The notes beneath the pieces were generated by a model, which made no database searches, was not told where the DNA came from, and saw only the letters and a program-made list of their open reading frames with translations. Positions 21,876-33,829 of a stretch of DNA of 64,000 nt are shown here, one piece after another. Source of the stretch: Volvox africanus. Its lineage: Eukaryota; Chlorophyta; Chlorophyceae; Chlamydomonadales; Volvocaceae. Within the stretch, counting starts at the first letter, position 1, and each line of letters opens with the position of its first letter. A program made the position numbers and the translations under genes. The stretch is from positions 2,062,001 through 2,126,000 of the forward strand of contig BSDZ01000020.1 in NCBI GenBank assembly GCA_030268105.1, written 5' to 3'.

Positions 21876-23108
21876 CAGCGCTGCCTTCGAGCCTTCTGAC
21901 CCGACCGCCGCACATGAGCGGCCTTTGCCAACTGATCGCCCTGCTGCGTGGTGTCGAATGGCATAGAGGCGTCCCACCTTGTCTGCACGTAGGATCGTCC
22001 TCCCCTTTGCCTGAACGAGGGCTTTGTCGTTACCCAGCAGAATTGTAGCGCCACGCTCATCGAAGATGCCTGCTGAGATCAGCTTTACTGTCGCCTTGGG
22101 CACCACATAGACGTTCTTGAGCTCAATTTGTAGCCCTTTAACGGTGTTACTCCACATGGTATACCGCCCCACGTGCGTCGGCTGATGCCTAGATCCATCG
22201 TAGCCCACCAACGTGAATTTTTCTTCAGGCCGTACAGCTCGCAGATCCTTCAGCTCTGACGCGTCGTAGGTAATGTGCCATTCTGACGCTGAGTCCAGGT
22301 GCCATGCATCCGACCGTGACTCGCTTCCAACAGCATACGCCATTTTGGTGGGCTCCCTGCGCTGAAGGTTGCCCCCGCCGCGACCATTGTTTTGTTGCTG
22401 TTGATCCGCCAGACGCTTCTTGCACACTCCGATGAAGTGACCTGGCTTACCGCAGTAGTGGCAGATGGCGTTTGATTTACTCCTCTGCTTACTTGTCTGA
22501 TGACGGCTTGTAGGGTTGAATTTGCCACCACTTCGATGCGTGATGAATGCCGATGAAGACTCGTTGTTGTCCTCGTCCGGTATCACATACGCCATTAGTC
22601 GCGCGACCACTTGCGAGAAGTCCAGCTCTCCTTCACGCATTGTCAGGGCTGTTGTTACCACATGATACTTGCTCGGAAGTCCTTTGATGACAATTGTAGA
22701 GAGCTCCGTGTCTGCGACTGCGTGTCCCACATCCAGCAAGTCCGACTGTAGCTGTCGCGCGCGGCTGATATAAATTGGCAGCTCCTCTCCATTAGCCATT
22801 TTAAAATCACTTAGCTCCTGTCGTAGTGCTACCTTTCTCGTGTTGCAGGTTGATGCGAACGTAGCCGCCAAAGTGTCCCAGGCGGCCTTCGCATTTGCCG
22901 CCCGAACAATTGTTTGGAGGTGATGGTTCTTTACGTTCTTGGCCATCACACTCTTGACCTTGTCGGAGATGATGACATCCGCCTCTGCAATTGGTGCTTG
23001 TAGCAGGGCGCGACTGTATCCAAGCTCCGCGCACAACAATTGGAATCGTAGTTTCCAAGTTGAGTAGTTGTGTAGGTCCAGCGGCTCGTCCAGTCTATCC
23101 TTTCCCAT
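21876..23108 (-). pseudogene. gag: copia gag and protease, frameshifted into integrase
   Basis: ATG at 23108. The first 210 residues are a copia-type gag (MGKDRLDEPLDLHNYSTWKL onward), followed by a canonical zinc knuckle CHYCGKPGHFIGVC. The protease then shows HLDSASEWHIT, with DSA where the family has D-S/T-G, so the loop Gly is lost. The reading carries on to AALWHRL, the start of the pre-integrase zinc region. There a small deletion (about 21875) removes part of the His motif and shifts the frame; the out-of-frame tail runs to 21663. The family normally makes one gag-pol chain, so this copy is broken in the middle. Confidence 0.87.
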
Positions 23109-23174
23109 TGTGAAGACCTATAAACGCGAAGATCAACACTAGAATGGGCAAAAGATGTCAGGCTCCGCGGTCAA

Positions 23175-23195
23175 CGATGACCGGGGCTCATAACC
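23175..23195 (-). promoter_or_regulatory. Copia primer site matching the tRNA-Met anticodon arm
   Basis: Directly inside the 5' LTR the element strand reads GGTTATGAGCCCCGG. Its complement GGGCTCATAACC is the anticodon stem-loop of eukaryotic initiator tRNA-Met, with anticodon CAT. Drosophila copia is known to prime from a half-tRNA-Met cut in this arm. Confidence 0.7.
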
Positions 23196-23436
23196 TATTG
23201 AGACGTAGACTATCAGACATAAGGAAGCCTGACGTAATTACGAGAAAGTAGAGTTACATATTATCTGATAGTAAGGAGTCCGAATAGTTCGTTCTAGAGT
23301 CGGCACATATACTTGTGCGTATAGCACTACAAGCAGTACGAACGTGGGTCGATAGCTTACCGCCGAGTACAGCTACAACAGCGGGATTGTTGCTAGTATG
23401 GATCGCTATATCGAACTGATATACCATTTTATAACA
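23196..23436 (-). repeat. Copia 5' LTR, 241 bp
   Basis: Same ends and length as 18711-18951. Its outer flank is the CTGCC duplication and LINE RNase H sequence. Confidence 0.93.
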
Positions 23437-24067
23437 CTGCCTTTTCAGTAAACTTTGCCGGAATCTCGCCTTGTGTGACAGATGTTGCTCCCTTGTCAGC
23501 TTTGTCATTACCATCAATGCCGGTATGCGATTTCACTTTCAAGAAGTGGACGGTTATGTTCTGTTGGGCGTAGTCGTACAGTAGTTCGACGATATCCATG
23601 AGTAAGGCTTTGTGCTTGGAAATGTGCAGTTTACTCGGATCATTTATTGCTCTTTTGATAAGATCCAGTGATGCTTGTGAATCAGTGGCAATTGTTAGGG
23701 CGCTGTTCACTTCCTTTTGCAATGATAGGGCCATGCGTATTGCCGCCAGCTCTGCCCGTTGAATGGTATTGGTGCATCCGACACCTGCTGGGTCGATGTA
23801 CAATGTTTTTCCGGTGGGTCCACAGTACGCAGCCGCTCCCAACTTGTTCAGGCCGTCGTTTTCAGCCAGTTTAATGCAGCTACCGTCAGTCCAGGTGATA
23901 TCTTGTGGGTACACATGGAGTGGTATTTGTCCAGGGAAAGCTGCTGCCAGGAGCTGCTGGAGCATCTGTCCGTCCAGTTGGTGGACTATGGCGGTGGGTC
24001 TGGGTCCAGGCGGCTTTGAGGCCATCATCTTGCGCATGATCTGAGCAGCTTTGCTTGGGTAGGGACG
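23437..24067 (-). pseudogene. LINE copy 1 RNase H domain
   Basis: Reverse coding segment starting RPYPSKAAQIMRKMM. The RNase H domain shows WTDGSCIK (Asp), QRAELAAIRMAL (Glu), IATDSQASL (Asp) and HTGIDGNDKAD (His and Asp), so the four metal-binding and catalytic positions are present. RNase H removes the RNA strand of the hybrid during target-primed reverse transcription. The reading is open apart from a TAG just upstream (24068-24070), where LINE copy 3 has CAG. The copia element interrupts it after FTEKA. Confidence 0.85.
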
Positions 24068-25354
24068 CTAGATGTCGACGTATTGGGTGCCCTCGGGTGT
24101 GTCCTGCATGCGCAGATGTTTTCTGGGGAGGCCGACGGCGTCCATTGCTTTGAGTTCGGTTAGGAGTGCCTTCATGGAGCAGGCGTTTAGTCCTCGGATC
24201 GCCGTGTCGTTGGCCAACACGACGAGGTCCAGGCCTCCCTTGTAGCCAGGGGTTTGGCCGTCAGTTCCCGTCCCGCTGGTGAGCATGCACGCTTCACCAC
24301 GGCTCAGTCGCGTGAGATGAAGATGTACGGTGTGCTGTATAGCTGCGTGTGGGGACTGGTCCGGCTGTGCGGGACAATGAGTAGTGTGGCGGTGGGCAAT
24401 GCGGATGTCATTGTGTGTGACGCGCCTGCGATTGCCCACATTACCGCCTTTTTGACGCTGGTGGGGTCAGGATTCGGGTGTGCTATCGAGAGGCCTGTAA
24501 TGGCTGAGAGAATGCATCTTTGTTCGCCCCGAAGAGTTGGTCTTCTGCATGAGGCTGAAGTAGTATTGCACCTCTTCGCCGCAGTTAAGCGGGGATGAAA
24601 ACCTTTCGACAACTGGGCCGGCGTCTAGGGCGTGCAGGGCGTCAACCAACGTGCGGCGCAGTTGTCTATTCATGGTCGCCTGCGACCGTGGGGGATCTTT
24701 CGACTTTCGCCCGTTGGGATCCTTTCCGTACCGCAGAAGAAGGCGCACGATGTCCTCGGTGAAGTCACCCTTGGGGGATAGGCTTCTATGCACCTCCGGG
24801 TAGGTTTCGATTGTGTGTTGGTATCGCATTCTGAGGGTCTCTAAGCGTTGCAGGGTGAGGGTGCCCACGCATTTCCCTCCCGGGTCGTAGGCAAAGGCCA
24901 CGTTCTCTTCGGTCGAGCTGCCCTCTCTGGTTAGCAGTCCTATCTGGATTCGGTACTTTCCCGTGGGGCACGCGTCCGTGTATGGATTGCACGGCGCGGT
25001 CTCAAAGGTAGTGTTCGCTCGAATAAGGTGTGCCCACTGGGTCTGGTCCAAGGGGGGCGGGTCCCATTGGCCCTGCCGCTGAGGGCTTGTTAGATTGCTG
25101 TCCTTGGGTTTTGGATATTTCGAGAGGGGTTTCACACTCTGCGACCTCGTTTGCTCATATCTCTCCATCGCCTTTGGTCCGTTGGGCAACCTTCCGAGTT
25201 GTGTTGCGGGGATATCAGACGGTTCCCATATTACTCTGCGGAAATGGCGATCGATCCGCGTGCCATAGAGACCTGTCACTGGCAAGAGCTGCTTGGGCAC
25301 GTATCCCATACTGGCATATGCGCCGACGATAGACATCGGGGTAATAGTGTCTTG
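24068..25354 (-). pseudogene. LINE copy 1 linker between RT and RNase H
   Basis: Reverse segment in two frames: 25349-24467 (PMSIVGAYASMGYVPKQLLP onward, ending SHYRPLDSTPES) and 24439-24068 (ending TPEGTQYVDI). A frameshift near 24450 separates them. It has no recognised domain; it is charged, proline-rich and long for a linker, and part of it is deleted in LINE copy 2. The right edge is the TCTTG duplication of gypsy A copy 3. Confidence 0.7.
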
Positions 25355-26178
25355 TGTTGTGCTACGGTTAGTTTCCCGCCGATGCGTAGGTCGATGTGAT
25401 CCTACAAGGCGAAGTGCTATTGTGATGAACACATTGCATATGAATGAATCTGCATGATATAAATGTATTCGTGTACATTTATATATGCATTTGGCATGTT
25501 GTCATTATCCATCGCGACATCGCATCATGGCAAATCCGCCTAGCATGCATGAAAGCCCGAAGCATGGAAGTGCGCATTATGCTCGTGCTACGAAACGATA
25601 AGTAATATTATCTGATATAATATTACTTCATTAAAGCACACGTTGAGAGCGCCGCACTCGTCGCGATACATGCCCTGCAACCGGATATCGTTATCCGGAC
25701 CCTTGCATCATGCGAATGCCGGAAAGGCTTATACGTTGTTATGCGTAGACATCGCCTATACGCAGTAGGGTTGTCACATCTAGGATCGGCCTCCTTATGT
25801 GAATCGTACGGCATTGCGATGCTGCGAGTATAACAGATGCGAGGACGGCTAAGCAAAATAAGACATTCGATACCGGAGAACACTTGTGTGTTCTACATTA
25901 CTATTGCTATACGCTATTCTACTTAGTCCGAGCTAAGCCTGAACTTCGCTAATCACCGCCGCGTGATGATTGCTTGCTTCCGGCGCTGACGGCGATTTCG
26001 TCCATTGCATCATTCCGATCTGTAAAACTGTAAGTTATATCTCTCTTCGTCTTGAAGTCTTCCGCTGTCTCTGTTTGCTCTCGCTTGCCTTGCTGTACTT
26101 GCAAGTGCTCGCGCATCGGTGTCGAAAGCCTCCATACGTGCAGATACTTATGAGCAAACGGGAACGAGAGGTACAACA
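25355..26178 (+). repeat. Gypsy A 5' LTR (copy 3), 824 bp
   Basis: TGTTGTGCTACGG to GGTACAACA. It shares with the LTR at 33006-33829 variants not seen in other copies (GGTTAGTTTCCCGC near the start, CTATTGTGATGAACACATTG), so the two are partners. Confidence 0.93.
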
Positions 26179-26857
26179 ACCGTGTACCCGAAGTGACCAA
26201 AGGGTGTCCGGAAAGCAGTTTTTGGAATATCAGTAGCAGCAATGCGTATCTGATTATACCCCTGTTGGAGTTCAATCGAGGAAAAATAAGCTGAACCTTA
26301 CAACTTATCGAGCAGGTCATCAACGCGAGCCAAAGGGTAGCGATTTTTAATCGTAGTCACATTCAAGCCCCAATAATCAATGCACATACGCAGAGTCCCG
26401 TCCTTCTTACCGACAAACAATATCGGTGCAGAATATGGCGATGTGCTGGGCCGAATCATACCCTTTGCGAGCAGATCCCTCACTTGCTGCTTCACTTCAT
26501 CCAAATTCAATGAACTTAACCTGTACATAGGTCATGAAACAGGTTGCGCTCGGGCACAAGAGGGATCGTAAGGCAACAGGTAACATAGGTGGGAGCTCCA
26601 GGATGACAAATGCATCGGTATAGTTTGGCAAAGGAAGGGGGCTGCGACCTCAGAATCTTTCACAAGAGACTGTACGGCGGTGACATTCGGAGAGTGTTCT
26701 CGACATTCGATTGCACCCGAGGCCTCACAAGCAATTCATGGGTACCTTCCCTTATCATTTGATAGGCTTCTTTTGCACCCTTCAAGCTTGGGTTCTTTAT
26801 TTCGGCGGACGAACGCCGCTAGAACGAAGTTAACCATAGGCTCCGCACAGTTCCGCC
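26179..26857 (-). mobile_element. Inverted pol fragment of a gypsy B-like element
   Basis: Reverse-oriented protease-to-RT stretch. At 26528-26298 it reads [15 protein letters not shown] and then [20 protein letters not shown]. Further parts match family B pol around 14450-15080 but with many differences and small deletions. It sits directly between two plus-strand family A LTRs, with breakpoints exactly at their ends. Confidence 0.8.
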
Positions 26858-27205
26858 TGTTGTGCTACGGTTCACTTCCCGCTGATGCGTAGGTTGATGT
26901 GACGCTACAAGGCAAAGTGCTGTCTTGATGAACGCATGAATGACTTATGCATATGAATGAACTTGCATCACATAAATGTATTTGCATACATTTATATACG
27001 TTTTGGCATGTTACCATCATACATCGCGACATCGCATCATGGCTGATCCGCCTAGCATGCATGAAATCCCGAACGATCGAGAAGTGCATTATGCTCATGC
27101 TATGAAACGATAAGTAATATTATTTGATATAATATTACTTCATTACAGCACACGTTTACAGCGCCGCACTCGTCGCGATACATGCCTTGCAACCGAATAT
27201 CGTTA
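26858..27205 (+). repeat. Truncated family A LTR, older subtype
   Basis: Starts TGTTGTGCTACGGTTCACTTCC and shares subtype bases with the LTR at 58048 (for example GAACGCATGAATGA). It breaks off inside the hairpin CCGAATATCGTTA, and gypsy A leader sequence follows at once without a primer site. Confidence 0.85.
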
Positions 27206-27650
27206 GGTAACTAACTGTCTCTCTTTGTCTAATCGGAAGTAGGTTCTTTCTATGGCGAGTTCCAGCGACGAATCACGAGGACCGCTAGATACTTTTGCCG
27301 AAGACCTAGGCCGCGCCGTTTTGGACGCCGCCGCTTCCGGTTTGTAATTGTTTAATTGCTTTTGCTTAGATTGCTGCACTTGTTGTGTAAGTGTATGCTC
27401 TGAGTCGCAGGTAATCTCAGTGCACCGGCATTGCTTGCCGCGGCGACTGAGACCGGCTTTCGTCCGGACCATTTGGCGACTCTCATCGCCCAAACTACGG
27501 AGATCAGGACTCAGCTGGGCAAGTACTTGCTGAGTTTACTGAATCTTCTCAAGAGTACTGTCGGTAGGCTCACCGAATCGCTTTGTACTCTTGCCTTTGC
27601 GATAGAAGTCGGCTTCTATTACGCAAACCTAGGGTATCGTTTCGTGCTCC
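27206..27650 (+). other. Gypsy A copy 3 leader lacking the primer site
   Basis: Leader sequence homologous to 45735-46176. The first roughly 25 bases of the normal leader, including TGGTATCGAGACAGGTTCG, are gone. It retains the 84-codon leader frame at 27431-27685 that overlaps gag. Confidence 0.7.
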
Positions 27651-28882
27651 ATGTCCACGGAACACGACGATACGCCGCACACTAGCCTAGCTAGCCAACC
27701 CGATTTCGTTGTGGCTGCTAGAGCTCCGGATAGAGGTCTTGAGACTGTTGGCGCGCGAGCCACTCAAGATCCCCTTGTCCTTCAGACCCCTGCTCACTTA
27801 ATTGTGCCGCATTCAGCAGTGAACACCAATATGGACAACACTGCTGGACCAAGGGTTCTGCCATTACCTCAAGCTCGAGGGCATGATGACATCCCTGAGG
27901 TGATGAGATTGTCGATTCCCGTTCCTAGGCTCAATATTTCGCTGACCGACAAGACACCAGGGCATAGCATAGCCGATGCAACTCGTGCGTACGTGCGTGA
28001 CGCTAAAAAGTATCTCCAGGCTGTTCATGGTGGCGATAATGACGGTATCAGGTGTCTCTTCGTTGGTAACACCCTCGAGGGCTCAGCAAAGGACTGGTAT
28101 CGCAATTGGACGCCCGGGGCAACTATACTTTTGACGAGTTGGTCGCCGCTTTGCTCACACAATTCGCTACTGAGGTTCAAGCACGCGATGTGGAAGCTCG
28201 TAAGGTTTTGGCAGCCGGTAGCTACCACATGCGTCGGGATGAAAATGTACCTGCGTACCAGTCACGCTTCGAAGCACTTGTGACTCCCATTGCTGACCTC
28301 ACTGAATCTGAGCGTGTCTTTTGGTTTAGGCGAGGCCTGACGAAACTTTTGGCTAAATGGTGCGCTACTGACTTGGTTGGAGCGCAGATCAAGTCGTATG
28401 ATGCTTTGGTCGCTTTTGCTAAGGGCACGGAGATACGACTCCTTGCCGGTGAGGAAGAAGTCAAGTCTGCCCCTCGTGCAAATGCCGTGCAAGTGCAGGA
28501 TCCGCTTGGGGAAGCCGTAGCTCTTGACCAGGACTTCGGAGCGACCCGCCCCACGCCTACTGCCGCGACGCGACGCAGCAACCGGCAACGCCAGGCGCGC
28601 GGGGGCGCTAGCTTGGGTGTCCGTGGGTCAGGAGGAGCAGGTCCGAGCTCGGACCCGGCTTTAAACAGGAAGCGTGGTGGTGCGCCGTCGTCGGCAGCCA
28701 CACAGAGCTCTGACCCCAATGCGAAGCGGACTCGCACGGACGACACGTATATGCCAAAATGGAATTGCAATCGTTCCGAATTCGAGCGTCGGAAATTGGC
28801 CAACGTTTGTCTACGTTGTGCAGAGAGCCATTCAACGAAGGATTGCCCGCTAATGCCGCCGTTTGTACCTCAGCCGAAATAG
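27651..28882 (+). pseudogene. gag: gag, frameshifted (gypsy A copy 3)
   Basis: ATG at 27651, closely matching the intact gags. A 4-bp deletion after DWYRNW (about 28111) shifts the frame; the correct frame resumes from about 28120 and runs to the zinc knuckle CLRCAESHSTKDC and the UAG at 28880-28882. The product would stop at 28283 out of frame, so no functional capsid is made. Confidence 0.9.
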
Positions 28883-31800
28883 GGGCTTGCCCGGGTTCCT
28901 GTGGAGGGGGCACCACCTGGGATTTCTGAACTAACGCGTGGTCGGTGGTCATCCTTACGGCCAGCCGTTAAGGCATTGTTGCCTTGTGTACTTGGACACA
29001 TCGAGCGAGTCATTGCGCGACGCATCACGCTTGACGGACGCACGGGACTTCTCTGCTTCGATCCGTTGTGTAATTTGTTTACACCTCGCCGTCCCCTGTC
29101 GTCTATCGATCTGTCTAACCACGTGGTTTTGTTCATCCCCTCGTCTCTGCGTGAGATGTCGGAACAGTTGGCCATATACAGGAGGTGTAGGCGTCAATAT
29201 CCAGGCACCACCGCATGTGTTTTACTCCCCGCTTTCTGTCGGCGCAAGGCAGAGGCATCGTTAAGGGGTATGCGGCATGTCCACCGGTTCGAGCCGGGCA
29301 CCGTTTTGTTTAATGGTGTGGATCGGGAGGGTACGCTGGCTCCGTGGCCAAGCACATCCTACTCGGTTGACGTTTGGTACGAAGCTCCTGACGGGGGTGC
29401 CGTTGATTACGGACCCGCCTTAAGTGCACTGACGTTGTCTGCTGGGCAGTCGCTCGTAGATAACCGTGTCCCTGTGGTTCAGATCGGTTTGAATGGCCGT
29501 ACTCTGAAGGCACTTGTTGACACCGGTGCCAGCGACGACTTCATCTCTGTTGCAGAGGTGAATGCGCTGGGGTTGTCCCCAGAGTCGTCTGATTGTCCAC
29601 AGGTTACCCTTGCTGACGGGGGTAAGCATCCCATCGTGGGCAGGATTACCCTTAGCCTATCGATAGGCCCTTTGCGTGTTGTGACCCGGCCGTACGTGCT
29701 GCAGGGCTTAGCAGAGACTGCACCGTACATAATGGGGTCTTCGACATTACGACAGTACCGCGCGCGCATCTACATGGAGACCGCAACCCTGCATATGTGC
29801 AAGGGTACTCTGTCGATTAAGGTACCTTTCCTGTCGTTCGAACATGTCACACCAAAGGAGGGCGAAGCTGAGGCGGTGCCTATGGTTAATTTCGCTGTGA
29901 CCGCAATGGCCGCATGAATCGAACCAGAGCTAGTCGGGCGTAAGGAGGCCGTCCGTTTGTTACGGAAGGGTGCCCACGGACTGCTTTTGAGGCTGCGGGT
30001 GAGCTGTTGTGTCACCACCGCGCAGATTTCTGTGGATCCTGAGGTTGAGGCCCTACTGTCGCAGTATGAGGACGTCTTTAAAGATATCCCTGGCCTACCA
30101 CCTATGCGTCCTGTTGATCACACAATCCCTCTCGTGCCTGGAGCGCAGCCTACGGCCCGGCCAATGTACAGGTTGAGTCCATTGGAGCTGGACGAGGTGA
30201 AGCGCCAGGTGACGGATTTGCTCGCGAAGGGTATGATACGCCCCAGCACATCCCCGTATTCTGCACCGATTTTGTTTGTCGGTAAGAAGGATGGGACCTT
30301 GCGCATGTGCATTGATTACCGGGGGTTAAATGCGAATACGGTGAAAAATCGCTACCCTTTGCCACGCGTTGACGACCTGTTGGATAAGCTGAAGGGCTCG
30401 GCTTATTTCTCCTCAATTGACTTACAACAGGGCTACAATCAGATTCGCATCGCTGCCCCTGATATCCCGAAAACCGCTTTTCGGACGCCCTTCGGTCACT
30501 TTGAGTATACGGTCCTATCGTTTGGTTTGACTAATGCCCCTGCGACGTTTCAGGCGGTTATGGACCGAATGTTTAGGCCGTTTATCGACAGGTTCGTTGT
30601 TTGCTACCTGGATGACATCTTGGTATATTCTTAGACGCGTGAGGAGCACTTGGAGCATCTTCGGCTTGTGCTCAACGTTATGAGGCGGGAGCAATTGTTT
30701 GCTAAACGCGCCAAATGCTTTTGGGCGCAGCCTCAGGTGGAATATTTGGGCCACATTGTGTCGGCGACCGGTGTGAAGATGGACCCACGGAAGGTCACCG
30801 TGGTTCGCGATTGGACCGCGCCTCAGAACCTCACGGAGCTGCGTAAGTTCCTTGGCTTGACCAATTATTTCCGAAAGTTCATTGAAAAATATTCCATCAT
30901 TGCGGCCCCGCTTACTAACTTAACTCGCAAAGGCGTTTTCGTTTCGCTCGAGTCGTCGCTCGAGTCGAATGCCAGCGGGCATTCGAAGAGCTCAAACGAA
31001 CCGTTGCCGAAGATGTCACCCTTGCATTCCCTGATTACTCGTTGCCATTTCGTGTTGAGGTAGTGTCTGATGCCTCAATATTTGGAAGCGGCGCTGTATT
31101 GTTACAGGAAGGGCGACCGATCGCCTTCACGAGTAAGAAGTTTTCTGGTGCGGAGATTCGCTACACCACCGGGGAACAGGAGCTTCTGGCCGTGCTGCAT
31201 GCTTTAAAGGAATGGCGCTGTTACCTCGAGGGACCCCCGTTTACTTTAAAGACTGACCATAAGCCCCTAACGTTTTTGCAAAGCGTTCCGACGTTGAACC
31301 GCCGTCAGGCTAGGTGGATGGAATACCTAGCTAGGTTCGACTGCACCTGGGAGTATATTTCAGGTAAATTGAATATTGCCGATGCTCTCAGTCGACATCC
31401 GTCGCTACACGCTGCAATTTTGGCAGCGCCCGTCGTGCGGCCGCGTAGCGAGGAGGTACCGATCGTGACGGACCTCACGGAGCGGTTGAAGGTTGCCTAC
31501 AACGCAGACGCTTGGTTCGCGGACCTGGCTAATGTAGAAAACCTTCACAAGCAGAATGGCCTTTGGCTACGGACGGAGGGTGCAGCTACGCAAATCGTCG
31601 TTCCGAACGACGACGCGCTACGCTACGACATCCTTGCGCGGTTCCACGAGGACCCGTTAGTAGGACACCCTGGTAGCAAGCGATTGATCGACTTGGTGCA
31701 ACGTTCCTTTTGGTGGCCTCGTTTGGCTAACGATGTGGCGAACTTCGTACAGACATGCAGTCTATGCCAGTGCAATAAGGCTTTGTCCGGTAAGGGCCAT

Positions 31801-32946
31801 GGGTTGTTGCAACCGTTGCCTGTCCCGGATGCGCCTTGGGAAAGTGTTTCCATGGACTTCGTAGTCGCGCTGCCCAAAACTGAGGGGGGATACGATGCGG
31901 TGTTCGTAATGGTCGATCGTCTGACTAAGATGGTCCACCTAGCACCATGCACATCATCCTGCACGGCTGAGCAAACCGCACGTTTGTTTTTCGCCAATGT
32001 GGTTCGGTTACACGGGGTTCCCAAAAATGTGATCTCGGACCGCGGTGGGCAGTTCACGTCTAAGTTTTGGGAAGCGCTCTGCAAACTAGTTGGCATGCGC
32101 GTCAACCTGAGCACGGCGTATCACCCGCAGACTGATGGTCAAACCGAACGCACAAACCGCATGTTGGGTGATATGTTGCGCAATTATGCTGGTCACACAC
32201 CACTCGTTTGGGATACATATTTGACTGCGGCAGAATTCGCGCTTAACAACGCTGTTAACCGCTCTACAGGCAAAAGTCCGTTCTTTCTTAACTACGGGTT
32301 TCATCCCGTGCTACCCGTGTGGCGTGAGTTGGAAGTGAACGTGCCTGCTGCTAAACTTTTTGCCAAGTCTTTTATGTCCCGAATCACAGACGCGAAGTCG
32401 TGTTTGGACGCGGCGCAGCAACGAACGACGGAATACTACAACAAATCCAAGCAGGATGTGACGTTTTCGGAAGGGCAACTCATGTTGCTAAGCACCAAGA
32501 ACTTGCGTTCCTTGGCCGACAGATCCCGAAAACTCTTACCCCGCTGGATTGGTCCGTATCCTGTCATGCGCATGGTTGGGAATGTGGCTGTGGAGCTTGC
32601 ATTGCCCGCTGATATGACCATTCACCCCACGTTTCACGTATCGCTTGTCCGTCCGTATCGTGGTACGGAACCCGTCCCTGAGCCTGCTAACGCCCCCGCA
32701 GCGATAGAACCAGTTCCCGAGACCTGGATCGCTGGTAAACAGAAGTTTTACGATGTGGAGCGGGTGTTAGATTATCGTGCGCGTCGTGTGGGCTGACACC
32801 GACGTAAGCGGACAGTACACGAGTACTTGGTTAAGTGGACAGGGTATACCGACGAACACAACTCATGGGAACCGGCACGCAACTTCTCACAGGACATGAA
32901 GCCCCTGCTTGAAGAAGCCCGCAGACGCGCAACGCAAACCCAATAA
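28883..32946 (+). pseudogene. pol: pol with multiple stops (gypsy A copy 3)
   Basis: In frame with gag after the UAG. Protease DTGASDDF and [11 protein letters not shown] are readable. Lesions: TGA at 29915-29917 (CGA in copies 2 and 4), TAG at 30632-30634 in place of AAG, a frameshift near 30955-30990 in the RT/RNase H junction, and TGA at 32794-32796 just before the chromodomain (CGA in copy 1). RNase H and integrase (31042-32796) are otherwise open with [26 protein letters not shown] and DGQTER. The chromodomain text continues to TAA at 32944-32946. Confidence 0.9.
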
Positions 32947-33005
32947 CCCCTGCAGTCGATGCTGTATGATACAGCGAGGACGCTGCATACGGGAGGGGGG
33001 ATAAT

Positions 33006-33829
33006 TGTTGTGCTACGGTTAGTTTCCCGCTGATGCGTAGGTCGATGTGATCCTACAAGGCGAAGTGCTATTGTGATGAACACATTGCATATGAATGAAT
33101 CTGCATGATATAAATGTATTCGTGTACATTTATATATGCATTTGGCATGTTGTCATTATCCATCGCGACATCGCATCATGGCAAATCCGCCTAGCATGCA
33201 TGAAAGCCCGAAGCATGGAAGTGCGCATTATGCTCGTGCTACGGAACGATAAGTAATATTATCTGATATAATATTACTTCATTAAAGCACACGTTGAGAG
33301 CGCCGCACTCGTCGCGATACATGCCCTGCAACCGGATATCGTTATCCGGACCCTTGCATCATGCGAATGCCGGAAAGGCTTATACGTTGTTATGCGTAGA
33401 CATCGCCTATACGCAGTAGGGTTGTCACATCTAGGATCGACCTCCTGATGTGAATCGTACGGCATTGCGATGCTGCAAGTATAACAGATGCGAGGACGGC
33501 TAAGCAAGATAAGACATTCGATACCGGAGAACACTCGTGTGTTCTATATTACTATTGCTATACGTTATTCTACTTAGCCCGAGCTAAGCCTGAACTTCGC
33601 TAATCACCGCCGCGTGATGATTGCTTGCTTCCGGCGCTGACGGCGATTTCGTCCATTGCATCGTTCCGATCTGTAAGACTGTAAGTTATATCTCTCTTCG
33701 TCTTGAAGTCTTCCGCTGTCTCTGTTTGCTCTCGCTTGCCTTGCTGTACTTGCAAGTGCTCGCGCATCAGTGTCGAAAGTCTCCAGACGTGCAGATACTT
33801 ATGAGCAAACGCGAACGAGAGGTACAACA
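33006..33829 (+). repeat. Gypsy A 3' LTR (copy 3), 824 bp
   Basis: Partner of 25355-26178. The purine tract GGGAGGGGGG lies just upstream and the TCTTG duplication just downstream. Confidence 0.93.

Larger units (their letters stand above)
18711..23436 (-). mobile_element. Ty1/copia retrotransposon, full length
   Basis: 4726-bp reverse element with two 241-bp LTRs and the 5-bp duplication CTGCC (18706-18710 and 23437-23441). It interrupts the LINE RNase H region (FTEKA, then DSVPFDKVFW), which is continuous at 9715-9760. The element starts TGTTATAAAA and ends CTCAATA, so its ends are TG...TA rather than TG...CA. The order integrase before RT is diagnostic of copia. Coding lesions make it defective. 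Confidence 0.95.
25355..33829 (+). mobile_element. Gypsy A copy 3, recombinant element
   Basis: 8475-bp forward element with matching 824-bp LTRs and the 5-bp duplication TCTTG (25350-25354, 33830-33834). The LINE reads through when it is ignored (compare 39405-39430). Between the 5' LTR and gag it holds foreign material: an inverted gypsy B-like pol fragment (26179-26857) and a truncated, older family A LTR (26858-27205). The usual primer site is missing. gag and pol follow with several stops and shifts. Confidence 0.92.
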
